From: Sulfitobacter delicatus
GTDB lineage: Bacteria; Pseudomonadota; Alphaproteobacteria; Rhodobacterales; Rhodobacteraceae
NCBI RefSeq assembly: GCF_900102535.1
Contig: NZ_FNBP01000001.1
Span: forward strand, 186,001 to 250,000
Length of the DNA: 64,000 nucleotides
Reading direction: 5' to 3'
Below are positions 44,972 through 55,532 of this stretch, in pieces. Under the pieces are notes generated by a model, which did no database searches, was not told the origin of the DNA, and saw only the letters and a program-made list of their open reading frames with translations. Position 1 is the first letter of the stretch; every line of letters starts with the position of its first letter. The translations under genes were made by a program, and so were the position numbers.

Positions 44972-45642
44972 AATGGCATCCGCGCTTTGGTCATGTGGCG
45001 TTTGCGGCCATAGCCGGGGATGCGGGTCACTTCGAAACCGCCCTCTGCCAGTGCCCGGCGGACAAAGCCAGCGGCGGTATAGGTCGCGGCCGTGCCGCCG
45101 GGGGCAGTATGGTTTGCGACTTCGGCCATTAGATCGTCCCCCCATAGCTCGGGGTTCTTGGCGGGAGAGAACCCGTCGAGGAACCACGCATCGGCCTTCT
45201 CCTGCCACGCAGGCAAGGTTTCACGGGCGTCTCCGATGATGATCTCAGCACGCAGGCCGGGAAGCTCTAGCACACCGCCTGTGCCGTCCCAAGCCTCGGT
45301 CAGCGCATCGCGCCGCCCGTCGAGGGCCGGGAAAGCCGTATGGGCTTGGGCCATATCCTCGGGGCGCATGGGGTAGGCTTCGAAACTGGTGAAATGCAGT
45401 GGACCTTCTCCGCCCGTGCGCATCCAAGAGGCCCATGCCAGCAGCAGGTTCAGCCCGGTCCCGAACCCCAGTTCAGCGATGTGAAAACCGGGACGGAAGC
45501 GGTCAGGCAGATCATTGCCCGCCAGAAAGACATAGGCCGTCTCTGCCGCGCCGTCCTCCAAGCTGAAGTAGGGGTCGTCGAACTGGGTTGAGACGGGCAC
45601 TTGGCCCTCTCGCCAGCTGATCTGGGCATTCTGGTCTGGCAC
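44968..45642 (-). CDS. mnmD: tRNA U34 5-methylaminomethyl methyltransferase, stand-alone MnmD
   Basis: SAM-dependent methyltransferase corresponding to the N-terminal half of E. coli MnmC, converting nm5s2U34 to mnm5s2U34. Visible are the SAM loop ELGFGTGLNLLLAW and DAWFLDGFSPAKNPELW, the DUF752/MnmD signature. I prefer the GTG at 45642 (VPDQNAQISW, 224 aa). An in-frame ATG at 45708 would overlap the start of the divergent oxidoreductase gene and adds an atypical N-terminus. The EamA gene overlaps its stop. Confidence 0.88.
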   Translation of the reverse strand: MPDQNAQISWREGQVPVSTQFDDPYFSLEDGAAETAYVFLAGNDLPDRFRPGFHIAELGFGTGLNLLLAWASWMRTGGEGPLHFTSFEAYPMRPEDMAQAHTAFPALDGRRDALTEAWDGTGGVLELPGLRAEIIIGDARETLPAWQEKADAWFLDGFSPAKNPELWGDDLMAEVANHTAPGGTAATYTAAGFVRRALAEGGFEVTRIPGYGRKRHMTKARMPL

Positions 45643-45701
45643 GCTGCGTCCTGCTAGAGGGAGGTGAGAAGTCGCGCAGACACTGCGCAAGCTGGCGGGG
45701 A

Positions 45702-46739
45702 ATGGCAATGGTGGATGTAACCGTGAGAGGGGCCGGGATTTTTGGCCTGTCGGTGGCTTGGGCCTGCGTTCAGCGCGGCGCGAAGGTGCAGGCGGTCGAC
45801 CCCGCCGGCCCGGCGGCGGGGGCCTCGGGCGGGATCGTCGGCGCGCTGGCGCCGCATGTGCCGGAGAACTGGAACACCAAGAAAGCCTTTCAGCTCGACA
45901 GTCTCTTGCAGGCTGAGGCGTTTTGGGCCGAAGTCGCGGAAGCAGGCGGTGCCGCGCCGGGCTATATCCGCAGCGGGCGGTTACAGCCTGTGGCGGATGA
46001 AGCAGCGCTTGCGTTGGCGCGGCAGCGTGAAAGGACAGCCGCTGAGCTATGGCAAGATCGCGCCCGGTGGGAGGTCATCCGAACGGACGGTGATCCTTGG
46101 GCACCCAACAGCCCAACCGGCTGGCTGATCCGCGACACGCTAAGCGCGCTGATCCACCCGCGCAAAGCCTGCGCGGCGTTAGTCGCGGCCCTGTCGGCCA
46201 AAGGCGTTGAGGTCGTGGCGGACGCCCCCGACCACGGCAAAGTGCTCTGGGCCACCGGCGTTGCGGGGCTTGAAGCACTCAACGCGGGCCATCCCCGACT
46301 GGTGGGCGCGGGCATCAAGGGTCAAGCGGCGCTATTGCGTTTGGACCAAAGCGGCACAGCACAGTTGTTCGCGGACGGGGTGCATGTGATCCCGCACCTT
46401 GATGGCACCGTCGCGGTTGGGGGAACGACTGAACGAGAGTTCGACAGCCCCGACAGCACAGACGACCAACTCGACACCGTCATCGCCAAAGCCCGCGCAG
46501 CCGTTCCCGCCCTCGCTGATGCACCCGTGATCGAACGCTGGGCCGGGCTGCGCCCGCGCAGCCGAAGCCGCGCGCCGATGCTGGGGGCGTTGCCGGACAA
46601 GCCGGGGCATTACATCGCCAATGGTGGCTTCAAGATCGGCTTCGGTATGGCCCCGAAGGTGGCTGAGGTGATGGCTGATTTGCTGCTTGAGGGACATGAC
46701 CGTATCCCGGAAGGCTTCCGCGTGACTGACAACCTGTAG
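45702..46739 (+). CDS. FAD-dependent oxidoreductase, MnmC C-terminal-domain-like
   Basis: A 345-aa DAO-family flavoprotein with an N-terminal FAD motif GAGIFGLSVAW and ASGGIVGALAPH, resembling the oxidase half of MnmC, which removes the carboxymethyl group from cmnm5U34. It is divergently paired with mnmD, 59 bases apart from the preferred start, supporting a split MnmC. ThiO-like glycine oxidase is the alternative. ATG 45702 or 45708 may be used. A strong terminator follows. Confidence 0.75.
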   Translation: MAMVDVTVRGAGIFGLSVAWACVQRGAKVQAVDPAGPAAGASGGIVGALAPHVPENWNTKKAFQLDSLLQAEAFWAEVAEAGGAAPGYIRSGRLQPVADEAALALARQRERTAAELWQDRARWEVIRTDGDPWAPNSPTGWLIRDTLSALIHPRKACAALVAALSAKGVEVVADAPDHGKVLWATGVAGLEALNAGHPRLVGAGIKGQAALLRLDQSGTAQLFADGVHVIPHLDGTVAVGGTTEREFDSPDSTDDQLDTVIAKARAAVPALADAPVIERWAGLRPRSRSRAPMLGALPDKPGHYIANGGFKIGFGMAPKVAEVMADLLLEGHDRIPEGFRVTDNL

Positions 46740-46750
46740 GCCCAAAGAAA

Positions 46751-46773
46751 AACCCCGGCCACTGGCCGGGGTT
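46751..46773. terminator. Bidirectional terminator between convergent genes
   Basis: AACCCCGGCC pairs perfectly with GGCCGGGGTT around ACT. The plus strand reads into TTTATT and the minus strand into TTTTTCTTT, so it can serve both flanking genes. Confidence 0.9.
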
Positions 46774-46799
46774 TATTGTGTTTCGCCTCGCAGTGCAGC

Positions 46800-47480
46800 T
46801 TAGCGTGCGTTGGGCAGGATCACGATCTCGACCCGACGGTTCTGCGCCTTGCCTGCGGCGCTGAGGTTGCTCGCCACCGGCTGGCTTTCGCCGCGGCCGA
46901 ATGTCTGCAAACGCGACTGCGGCACACCACTGGACATCAGGATGTTGCCCACGGCCTGTGCACGACGCTCAGAAAGCTGCTGGTTATAGGCCGCTTCGCC
47001 GTCGCTGTCGGTGTGACCAACAACTTGCAGCGTGGAGTTCTGATAGATGTTCACGTTCTGCGCCAGTGCGGCGAGGTCGTCACGCAACCCGGGGTTAACG
47101 CTTGTGCTGTCCGTCGCGAACAGAATGTCCTGCGGCAGAGTCACGATCAGGCGGTCACCGGTGTTGGTAATCACCACGCGACTGTCCATCGCGGCACGCA
47201 GTTCAGCTTCTTGCTTGTCCAGCGAATAGCCAACGCCTGCGCCGATCGCGCCACCGACCAACGCGCCTTTTACAGCCGCTTCGGTGCGGTTGCCGTCGCC
47301 TTTCGACAGCGCACCGGCAAGGGCCCCGACGCCCGCGCCAATCAATGCGCCATTCTTAGTCCGCTGGTTCGGATCGCCGTTGCCCGGCTGCATCGGCTGC
47401 GTACACGCACCCAGTGTCATAGCGCCGGCAAGAGCGGCGGCCAAAGTCATCTTCGAAGAAATCATGTTTACTGCCTTCAT
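46800..47480 (-). CDS. OmpA-family lipoprotein with glycine zipper
   Basis: A 226-aa envelope protein. The lipoprotein signal ends in MTLGAC (C26), followed by a glycine-zipper region (about 43-85, GALIGAGVGALAGA and GALVGGAIGAGVG). The C-terminal OmpA/Pal peptidoglycan-binding domain (about 110-222) has GHTDSDGEAAYNQQLSERRA. This matches the YiaD-like lipoprotein type that links outer membrane to cell wall. Start ATG 47480 or 47465; the latter has AAGG seven to eight bases upstream. An EcfG-like promoter element precedes it. Confidence 0.9.
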   Translation of the reverse strand: MKAVNMISSKMTLAAALAGAMTLGACTQPMQPGNGDPNQRTKNGALIGAGVGALAGALSKGDGNRTEAAVKGALVGGAIGAGVGYSLDKQEAELRAAMDSRVVITNTGDRLIVTLPQDILFATDSTSVNPGLRDDLAALAQNVNIYQNSTLQVVGHTDSDGEAAYNQQLSERRAQAVGNILMSSGVPQSRLQTFGRGESQPVASNLSAAGKAQNRRVEIVILPNAR

Positions 47481-47518
47481 ATTTCACGGACCCCGTTCGG
47501 GCGGGGCATCTGAACGTG

Positions 47519-47544
47519 AACGCAATATAGACACTTCGGGTTCC
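47519..47544 (-). promoter_or_regulatory. EcfG-type promoter element of the OmpA-type lipoprotein gene
   Basis: On the minus strand GGAACC (47544-47539), 16-base spacer, CGTT (47522-47519). The predicted transcript start is 25-45 bases before the gene. TTCGTGGGAACC is identical to the element at 28735. Confidence 0.6.
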
Positions 47545-47598
47545 CACGAACATTAAACTTTTCTACAGATCAGCGACATCTCGCCAAACTGGGCTGGT

Positions 47599-48468
47599 TC
47601 AAGCCTCTGCGCGGGCCGATTCAAAGGCCAGCATCGCCCGTTTGACCGGCAGCCCCCAGTGGTAGCCGCCAAGCGCACCGCTTTTGCGCAACGCACGGTG
47701 GCAGGGAATGAGCCAACTTACCGGATTGCGGCCAACCGCCGTCCCGACAGCGCGGACCGCACGCGGGCTGCCGATGGCCTCGGCAATCTCAGAATAGGTG
47801 GTGACATGGCCTGAGGGAATGCGCAGCAGGGCTTCCCAGACCTTAATCTGAAAGGGCGCGCCAATGAGGTAGAGCGGCGCCTTCGCCTCGGGGTCGCCCT
47901 GCATGCCAAAGGCGGTCATGACCCAAGCACGCAGCTTATCCGGGTTCTCCACAAAGTCCGCTAGGGGCCAACGGCGGGTCAGGTCCTCCATCGCGGCCTC
48001 CTCCCCCACCTCAGACGAAAGCGCCAATCCGCAAAGCCCCTTATCCGTACCCATCACCAGCGTCGGGCCAAAGGGGCTGTCAAACCAACCCCAATAGATC
48101 GTGAGCCCGGCGCCCTTGCGGGCAAACTCACCGGGGCTCATGGCCTCCCACCGCAGGAACAGATCGTGCAAACGCCCACTGCCCGACAGCCCCAATTCAT
48201 GCGCCGCCCGCAGCGTGGTGAAGCGTTCGCGCAGCATGACCTTGGCTTGATCAAGCATCAGATATTGTTGGTAGCGTTTGGGCGACACGCCCACCCAGCG
48301 GGAAAACAACCGCTGGAAATGTGCCGAGGACATGCCCATCTCGCTTGCAATCCGGTCGAGCTGCATCGGGTCTTCCGCCTCATCGATCAGCGCAATGGCG
48401 CGGCGCATTACATGGTAGTGGTAGCCTTGATCTTCGGGCGCGGGGGATATGTTGGCGATCTGTGTCAT
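47599..48468 (-). CDS. ada: AraC-domain/O6-methylguanine-DNA methyltransferase (Ada-like)
   Basis: A 289-aa protein joining an N-terminal AraC helix-turn-helix (about residues 20-118) to an MGMT suicide methyltransferase. The acceptor C256 is in IPCHRAL, with GRNPVSWL before it and GGYHWGLPVKRAML after. The N-terminal zinc-binding Ada domain with the phosphotriester-repair cysteine is absent, so methylphosphotriester-triggered activation as in E. coli Ada is not expected. It is divergent from nth, another DNA-repair gene. Confidence 0.92.
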   Translation of the reverse strand: MTQIANISPAPEDQGYHYHVMRRAIALIDEAEDPMQLDRIASEMGMSSAHFQRLFSRWVGVSPKRYQQYLMLDQAKVMLRERFTTLRAAHELGLSGSGRLHDLFLRWEAMSPGEFARKGAGLTIYWGWFDSPFGPTLVMGTDKGLCGLALSSEVGEEAAMEDLTRRWPLADFVENPDKLRAWVMTAFGMQGDPEAKAPLYLIGAPFQIKVWEALLRIPSGHVTTYSEIAEAIGSPRAVRAVGTAVGRNPVSWLIPCHRALRKSGALGGYHWGLPVKRAMLAFESARAEA

Positions 48469-48565
48469 GCCGTGAGATTAGCTGCACCCCTGCCTCCGAG
48501 CGACCCGATTCTTGCGCCTTCTCCTCTGCTTGCCCTACAGCGCCATTCATCGCATACCCAAAGCC

Positions 48566-49210
48566 ATGGCACGGCAACTTGATTACCATACGATCCGCGA
48601 GATCTTTGAGCGCTTTCAGCAGGCGGAGCCGGAGCCGAAAGGCGAATTGGAGCATGTGAACGTCTATACGCTGGTGGTCGCCGTAGCGCTGAGCGCGCAG
48701 TCGACGGACGCGGGTGTGAACAAGGCCACGCGCGCGCTTTTCAAGATTGCCGATACGCCGCAGAAAATGCTTGAGCTGGGCCACGACGGGTTGATCGAAC
48801 ATATCAAGACCATCGGCCTGTATCGCCAGAAAGCCAAGAACGTCATCAAGCTGAGCCAAATCCTCGTCGACGATTACGGCGGCGAAGTTCCCAATTCTCG
48901 CGCCGCGCTGCAGTCGCTGCCGGGGGTGGGCCGCAAGACGGCGAATGTCGTGCTCAATATGTGGTGGCAGCAGCCCGCGCAGGCCGTGGATACGCATATC
49001 TTCCGCGTCGGCAACCGCACTGGCATCGCTCCCGGCAAAACCGTCGACGCCGTCGAACGCGCCATTGAGGACAATATCCCAGCAGATTTCCAGCGCCATG
49101 CCCACCATTGGCTGATCCTGCATGGCCGCTACCATTGCAAAGCGCGCAAGCCATTGTGCCGCACCTGTATCATCCGTGACCTGTGCCAATACGAGGACAA
49201 AACAGAATGA
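48566..49210 (+). CDS. nth: Endonuclease III
   Basis: Base-excision DNA glycosylase/AP lyase for oxidised pyrimidines. The 214-aa protein has the helix-hairpin-helix LPGVGRKTANVVL with catalytic K124, D142 in VDTHIFRVGNR, and the [4Fe-4S] cysteines C-x6-C-x2-C-x5-C near the C-terminus. ATG 48566 gives the family length; an in-frame extension to 48512 is unlikely. Its stop overlaps the next gene by four bases (ATGA). Confidence 0.97.
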   Translation: MARQLDYHTIREIFERFQQAEPEPKGELEHVNVYTLVVAVALSAQSTDAGVNKATRALFKIADTPQKMLELGHDGLIEHIKTIGLYRQKAKNVIKLSQILVDDYGGEVPNSRAALQSLPGVGRKTANVVLNMWWQQPAQAVDTHIFRVGNRTGIAPGKTVDAVERAIEDNIPADFQRHAHHWLILHGRYHCKARKPLCRTCIIRDLCQYEDKTE

Positions 49211-50196
49211 CCCAATACGAAGTGGTTGGCATCGGCAACGCCGTTGTTGACGTGATTTCCCATGCCGACGATGCCTTTCTTGCCGACAACGGCATCGAAA
49301 AAGGCATCATGCAGCTGATCGAACGTGACCGCGCCGAAGAGCTTTACGGCAAGATGCAGGACCGCCTGCAGACCCCCGGTGGCTCGGTTGCCAATACGGT
49401 CGCGGGCGCGGGTGCGCTTGGCATGAAAACTGCCTTTATCGGACGTGTACGTGACGATGAACTGGGCAAGTTCTACGCCAAAGCGATGACTGATATCGGC
49501 ATCGACTTCGTCAACGCCCCGGTGGCCGAGGGCGAGAACCCCACCTCGCGCTGCATGATCTTTGTCACTCCTGATGGGGAGCGGTCGCTCAACACTTATT
49601 TGGGCATCTCGACCGGGCTGAACTCCGCAGACGTGCCACAAGAGGTGACGTCAAAGACCAAGCTGATGTTCCTTGAAGGTTATCTCTTTGATCATGACGC
49701 CGGCAAAACCGCTTTTCGCGAGGCGGCGCGGGCTGCGACTGCGGGCGGCGGCATGGCGGGCATCGCGATTTCCGACCCCTTCTGCGTCGAACGCCACCGT
49801 GCAGACTTTCTGGACCTGATCGAGAACGATCTGGGCTATGTCATCGGCAACGAAGCTGAAATCCGCGCCCTGTGGGAGACCGACGACACCGAGGCCGCCA
49901 TCGCCAAAACCGCTGAGATCTGCCCGCTGGTGGTCTGCACCCGCTCGGGCGACGGGGTCACGCTGGTGCGCGGCGATGAACGCGTTGATGTGCCGGTCAA
50001 AAAGGTCGTACCTGTCGATGCCACGGGCGCGGGGGACCAGTTCGCCGCCGGGTTCCTATACGGCCTTGCCACGGGCCGTGATCTGGAAACCTGTGGGCGT
50101 ATGGGCAATATCTGTGCGGGCGAAGTCATCTCGCACATCGGCCCCCGCCCTGAGGCTGACATCATGTCCCTGTTCAAGGCCGAAGGTCTGGTCTGA
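49207..50196 (+). CDS. PfkB-family carbohydrate kinase, adenosine-kinase-like
   Basis: A 329-aa ribokinase-fold kinase. PGGSVANTVAGAGALG near residues 57-72 and the catalytic VDATGAGDQFAAGFLYG near 275-291 are the two PfkB signatures. Roseobacter proteins with this YEVVGIGNAVVDVISH N-terminus are usually called adenosine kinase; the nucleoside specificity is not provable here. Translationally coupled to nth and three bases before a GNAT gene. Confidence 0.85.
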   Translation: MTQYEVVGIGNAVVDVISHADDAFLADNGIEKGIMQLIERDRAEELYGKMQDRLQTPGGSVANTVAGAGALGMKTAFIGRVRDDELGKFYAKAMTDIGIDFVNAPVAEGENPTSRCMIFVTPDGERSLNTYLGISTGLNSADVPQEVTSKTKLMFLEGYLFDHDAGKTAFREAARAATAGGGMAGIAISDPFCVERHRADFLDLIENDLGYVIGNEAEIRALWETDDTEAAIAKTAEICPLVVCTRSGDGVTLVRGDERVDVPVKKVVPVDATGAGDQFAAGFLYGLATGRDLETCGRMGNICAGEVISHIGPRPEADIMSLFKAEGLV

Positions 50197-50198
50197 CT

Positions 50199-50789
50199 GT
50201 GATCGACAAGGGCTTTCACGATATCCCAGCGGGCCAGTTCGCGGTGGTGGTGACGCATCTCGAAATGCGCAGCCCCCCGCCCGCCCGTGCTGTCGACGCC
50301 CCTGCGGGCGTCACTTTTCGCCAAGTGACGCCCACGCTGGACTGGTACCGCGATATCTTTCGCCGGGTCGGGACGGAGTGGCTCTGGTTTGGGCGTCTGA
50401 AGCTTGAGCGCGCCGCGCTAGAGGCGATGCTGAAAGACCCCGCGCGGCAGTTCTACACCCTTACCCAAGACGGCAAGGACGAAGCGCTGCTGGAGCTCTA
50501 TTTTAAACCGGACGGGGATTGCGAACTGGCCTATTTCGGTCTGACTGCAGCGCTGATCGGCAGCGGGGCGGGGCGTTTCCTGATGACCCAAGCCTTAAAG
50601 CTAGCGTGGGAGAAACCGATCAACCGGCTGCATCTGAACACCTGCACCCACGACAGCCCGCAGGCGCTTGGTTTTTACAAGCGCTCAGGCTTTGTGCCCT
50701 ATAAGCGCCAGATCGAGATCGACGATGATCCACGCCTGACCGGCTACCTCCCCCGCGACGCCGCGCCTCGGATCCCGTTGCTCGACTAG
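50199..50789 (+). CDS. GNAT-family N-acetyltransferase
   Basis: A 196-aa GNAT-fold protein. GSGAGRFLMTQALKLAW around residues 125-141 is the acetyl-CoA-binding motif A, and SPQALGFYKRSGF near the C-terminus is motif B. The substrate is unknown. It starts with GTG two bases after the kinase stop, so it belongs to an nth-kinase-GNAT operon. It converges on the exported-protein gene. Confidence 0.85.
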   Translation: MIDKGFHDIPAGQFAVVVTHLEMRSPPPARAVDAPAGVTFRQVTPTLDWYRDIFRRVGTEWLWFGRLKLERAALEAMLKDPARQFYTLTQDGKDEALLELYFKPDGDCELAYFGLTAALIGSGAGRFLMTQALKLAWEKPINRLHLNTCTHDSPQALGFYKRSGFVPYKRQIEIDDDPRLTGYLPRDAAPRIPLLD

Positions 50790-50790
50790 T

Positions 50791-51273
50791 TTACCGTGCA
50801 GGCGTGCAAGCGCCGCCTGCAAAGCATGTCTTCACCTGATCGATCATAGCCGGTTTTGGTGCCGTGAAGAGGTTCCCACCACAAGGGTTGCTCTCCAGCA
50901 GGTAGCCGTCCTGCGGGCTTTGCTCAACAAAGGCCAAGACGTCACCTTCCTCAGCCGAGCCACACCAGGGCCCATAGCAGGCAACTTCCAAAGTCAGAGG
51001 TTGCTCAAAGGGCACATCAAACCCGCCTTCTGACAAGGCCATGCCGCTGATCTGTGCGGGCAGCCGGGTAATCTGGGGTGGGTTCTGGTTGCCGGTGCCA
51101 TTGTCCGGCAACGCCGTGGCGTCAAAGGTCAGGCGCCCTTGAACGACGACAAAGCTCTCCTCAGCCTTATCGGCGCGCTGATAGGTCGCTTCGACGGAAT
51201 GCGGCAGACAGGTCAGCGCCGCAGCCGGAAGCGGTGCGAGCGTGGCAAGAGCGAAGGCAATGAAACGCGTCAT
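50791..51273 (-). CDS. Exported cysteine-rich protein of unknown function
   Basis: A 160-aa protein with a Sec signal peptide ([19 protein letters not shown], cleavage near residue 19). Six cysteines at 22, 99, 104, 131, 150 and 156 suggest disulfides in the periplasm. No family recognised. The start overlaps the rppH stop by four bases, making it the third gene of a GNAT-rppH-exported-protein operon. It converges on the GNAT gene at 50199 with one intervening base. Confidence 0.75.
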   Translation of the reverse strand: MTRFIAFALATLAPLPAAALTCLPHSVEATYQRADKAEESFVVVQGRLTFDATALPDNGTGNQNPPQITRLPAQISGMALSEGGFDVPFEQPLTLEVACYGPWCGSAEEGDVLAFVEQSPQDGYLLESNPCGGNLFTAPKPAMIDQVKTCFAGGACTPAR

Positions 51274-51752
51274 AACTTCTCCTCAAATTCCTCCAGAACC
51301 GCCGCGTAAACTGCGCGTTTAAAGGGCACGATCCCGGCGACCAAATGCTCGGCAGGCAGCCAGCGCCACGCAGAGAATTCAGGCTCAGCCGTCTGGATGT
51401 TAACTTGGTCGTCCTGCCCCTGAAAACGCATGAGGAACCATTTCTGTTCCTGCCCGCGATAGCGGCCCTTCCAGATATTCGGCACCACGTCATGCGGCAA
51501 ATCATAGGGCAGCCAGCCTTCGGTCTCGGCCTCAACTGTCACCAGATCACGCGGAATGCCGGTCTCTTCCTCCAACTCGCGCAACGCCGCTTCGCGCGGG
51601 ATCTCCCCCGGATCGACCCCGCCTTGGGGCATCTGCCAAGCGTCTTGATCCCGGTCGCGGCGCTGGCCGACAAAGACCGCGCCATCGGAATTGACCAACA
51701 TCACGCCGACACAGGGGCGGTAGGGCAGTTTGGCAATCTCTTCGGGGGTCAT
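51270..51752 (-). CDS. rppH: RNA pyrophosphohydrolase (Nudix)
   Basis: Removes pyrophosphate from 5' ends of mRNA, triggering decay. The Nudix box runs from G44 to about residue 66 ([20 protein letters not shown] in part), with the [11 protein letters not shown] start and AWQMPQGG typical of RppH. It has 160 aa, the normal length. It overlaps its neighbours by four bases on both sides. An Ap4A hydrolase activity is the usual alternative name for the same family. Confidence 0.94.
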   Translation of the reverse strand: MTPEEIAKLPYRPCVGVMLVNSDGAVFVGQRRDRDQDAWQMPQGGVDPGEIPREAALRELEEETGIPRDLVTVEAETEGWLPYDLPHDVVPNIWKGRYRGQEQKWFLMRFQGQDDQVNIQTAEPEFSAWRWLPAEHLVAGIVPFKRAVYAAVLEEFEEKL

Positions 51753-52222
51753 GTTAGTGTTTTCTCCATTTCAAAGCGGTCCAGATATTCACCCGCCCGC
51801 GCCACGCGCTCGGCCCGGATAACATGAAAGCCCACGGCCTCAAAGGCAGGGCGGGCCATGAGGCTGGCATGGGCGTGCAAACGCGTTTCACCCTGTGTTT
51901 GAGCCTGCCGTTCCACTTGCGCATAAAGCGCACGAAAAACGCCCTGCCCCTGCGCTTTGGCGGCGACAAAGGCCAAATCAATATGACCCGCTGCAAGCGT
52001 CATAAAGCCGATCACCGCCCCCTCCCGCTCGGCCAGCACGACCTGCTGGCCTGCGAGTTTCGCGGCCCATCTCGCACCGGTTGGCGGGGCATCCAGCCAC
52101 GCCCGACGCTCTGCTGCACTATAGACACTGGTGCCCGCGTGAATAGCATCGAACATGACCTGACCTAGACTGTCGTAGTCCGCGCCACCCGCTGCACGTA
52201 GCGTTAGCCCGCCCTCCCCCAT
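51749..52222 (-). CDS. GNAT-family N-acetyltransferase
   Basis: A 157-aa GNAT-fold protein. [22 protein letters not shown] (seen in part) is the acetyl-CoA site, here with Q-x-x-G-Q-G instead of the common R/Q-x-x-G-x-G/A. The substrate is unknown. It is the first gene of the three-gene rppH operon and divergent from the FadH-like gene. Confidence 0.85.
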   Translation of the reverse strand: MGEGGLTLRAAGGADYDSLGQVMFDAIHAGTSVYSAAERRAWLDAPPTGARWAAKLAGQQVVLAEREGAVIGFMTLAAGHIDLAFVAAKAQGQGVFRALYAQVERQAQTQGETRLHAHASLMARPAFEAVGFHVIRAERVARAGEYLDRFEMEKTLT

Positions 52223-52240
52223 TCCGCGCCCTCACTTTGA

Positions 52241-54367
<2,127 letters not shown>

Positions 54368-54447
54368 ACGCAAAGGGCGGCTGCGCTGGTCGCCCTTGCC
54401 CCCGGCCCTAGATACCCGCAGGATCGCCGAAACAGCCCAAGGTCGCC

Positions 54448-55389
54448 ATGCCCCTCTGCGTCTTCGACATTTTTGATGACGGCACCGCTCAGGTGCCTGA
54501 TGATGATGGCCTCACCGGGCCGGGGCGCTACCGCTGGTGGCATTATGATCTGTCCGACCCTGCGCTCGCGCCATGGTTGGCAGCCCATCTGCCCGAGATC
54601 CCAGCGGGGGCCCTGTTACAGCCCGAGACCCGCCCGCGCTGCGATGAATATGACGACGGGCTGATCCTGAACCTGCGCGGCATCAACCTCAACGAAGGGC
54701 AGCAGGCCGATCAGATGGTCTCGGTACGGATGTGGGTCACCGATGCGGTGGTGATCACGGTGCGGATGCGCCGCATCTTTGCGATTGATGAGCTGCGCGC
54801 GCTGGCCGCCGAGAACACAGCCCCGCCGCGCCCCTCGGCCTTTGTCGAGGCGCTGGTGATGCGGCTGACGGCTCGGGTGCAGGTGGAAGTCGCGCGGCTG
54901 GCCGAACGCACGGCCTTTTACGAAACCGACCTCGAAGACCTCAGCACCCCGCCGCCCAAGGACCTACCCGTCACCCGGCGCAGCACGATCAAGCTGGAGC
55001 GTTACCTCGCCCCGCAGCGCAGCGCGCTGGAGCGGCTGGCGGAACTGGACCTGCCGCTGATCCCGGATGTCGATTCGATGAAGCTGCGCGAATTGGCCAA
55101 CCGCACCGCCATCGTGGTGGAGGAGTTGGACGCACTGCAAGAACGCATCGTCACCGTGCAGGATGAACACGACAACCAAGTCGCGCAACGCCAAGCGCGG
55201 CACGGCTATGTGCTGTCGCTGGCAGCTGCCGTTTTCCTGCCGCTGAGTTTTCTAACCGGGCTGTTCGGCGTCAACGTGGGCGGCATGCCCGGCATGAACG
55301 ATCCGCAGGCCTTTGCCATTCTGTGCCTCGCGATGGTGGGCCTCGCCGCGATCATGCTGGCGATCTTAAAATGGTTTCGCTGGCTCTGA
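54448..55389 (+). CDS. zntB: CorA/ZntB-type metal ion transporter
   Basis: A 313-aa 2-TM-GxN transporter: a large cytoplasmic funnel domain and two C-terminal membrane helices (about 255-275 and 288-308). The linking signature is GVNVGGMPG, the ZntB-like form of the GMN selectivity loop. ZntB moves Zn2+ with protons; Mg2+ or Co2+ cannot be excluded. It stands alone between fadH and the LysR regulator gene. Confidence 0.9.
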   Translation: MPLCVFDIFDDGTAQVPDDDGLTGPGRYRWWHYDLSDPALAPWLAAHLPEIPAGALLQPETRPRCDEYDDGLILNLRGINLNEGQQADQMVSVRMWVTDAVVITVRMRRIFAIDELRALAAENTAPPRPSAFVEALVMRLTARVQVEVARLAERTAFYETDLEDLSTPPPKDLPVTRRSTIKLERYLAPQRSALERLAELDLPLIPDVDSMKLRELANRTAIVVEELDALQERIVTVQDEHDNQVAQRQARHGYVLSLAAAVFLPLSFLTGLFGVNVGGMPGMNDPQAFAILCLAMVGLAAIMLAILKWFRWL

Positions 55390-55532
55390 CCCGCTCGGAA
55401 ACGATTGTTGCCGCGTTTCCATGCCATGAACGATCCTTGCAAAGACCACCGGACTGTCTTGCCCCTGCCCCGTTCCTGCCCGAATTGCCGCCCATATCTG
55501 ATCCCAACAATACTTATGCGAAGGGACAGGCA

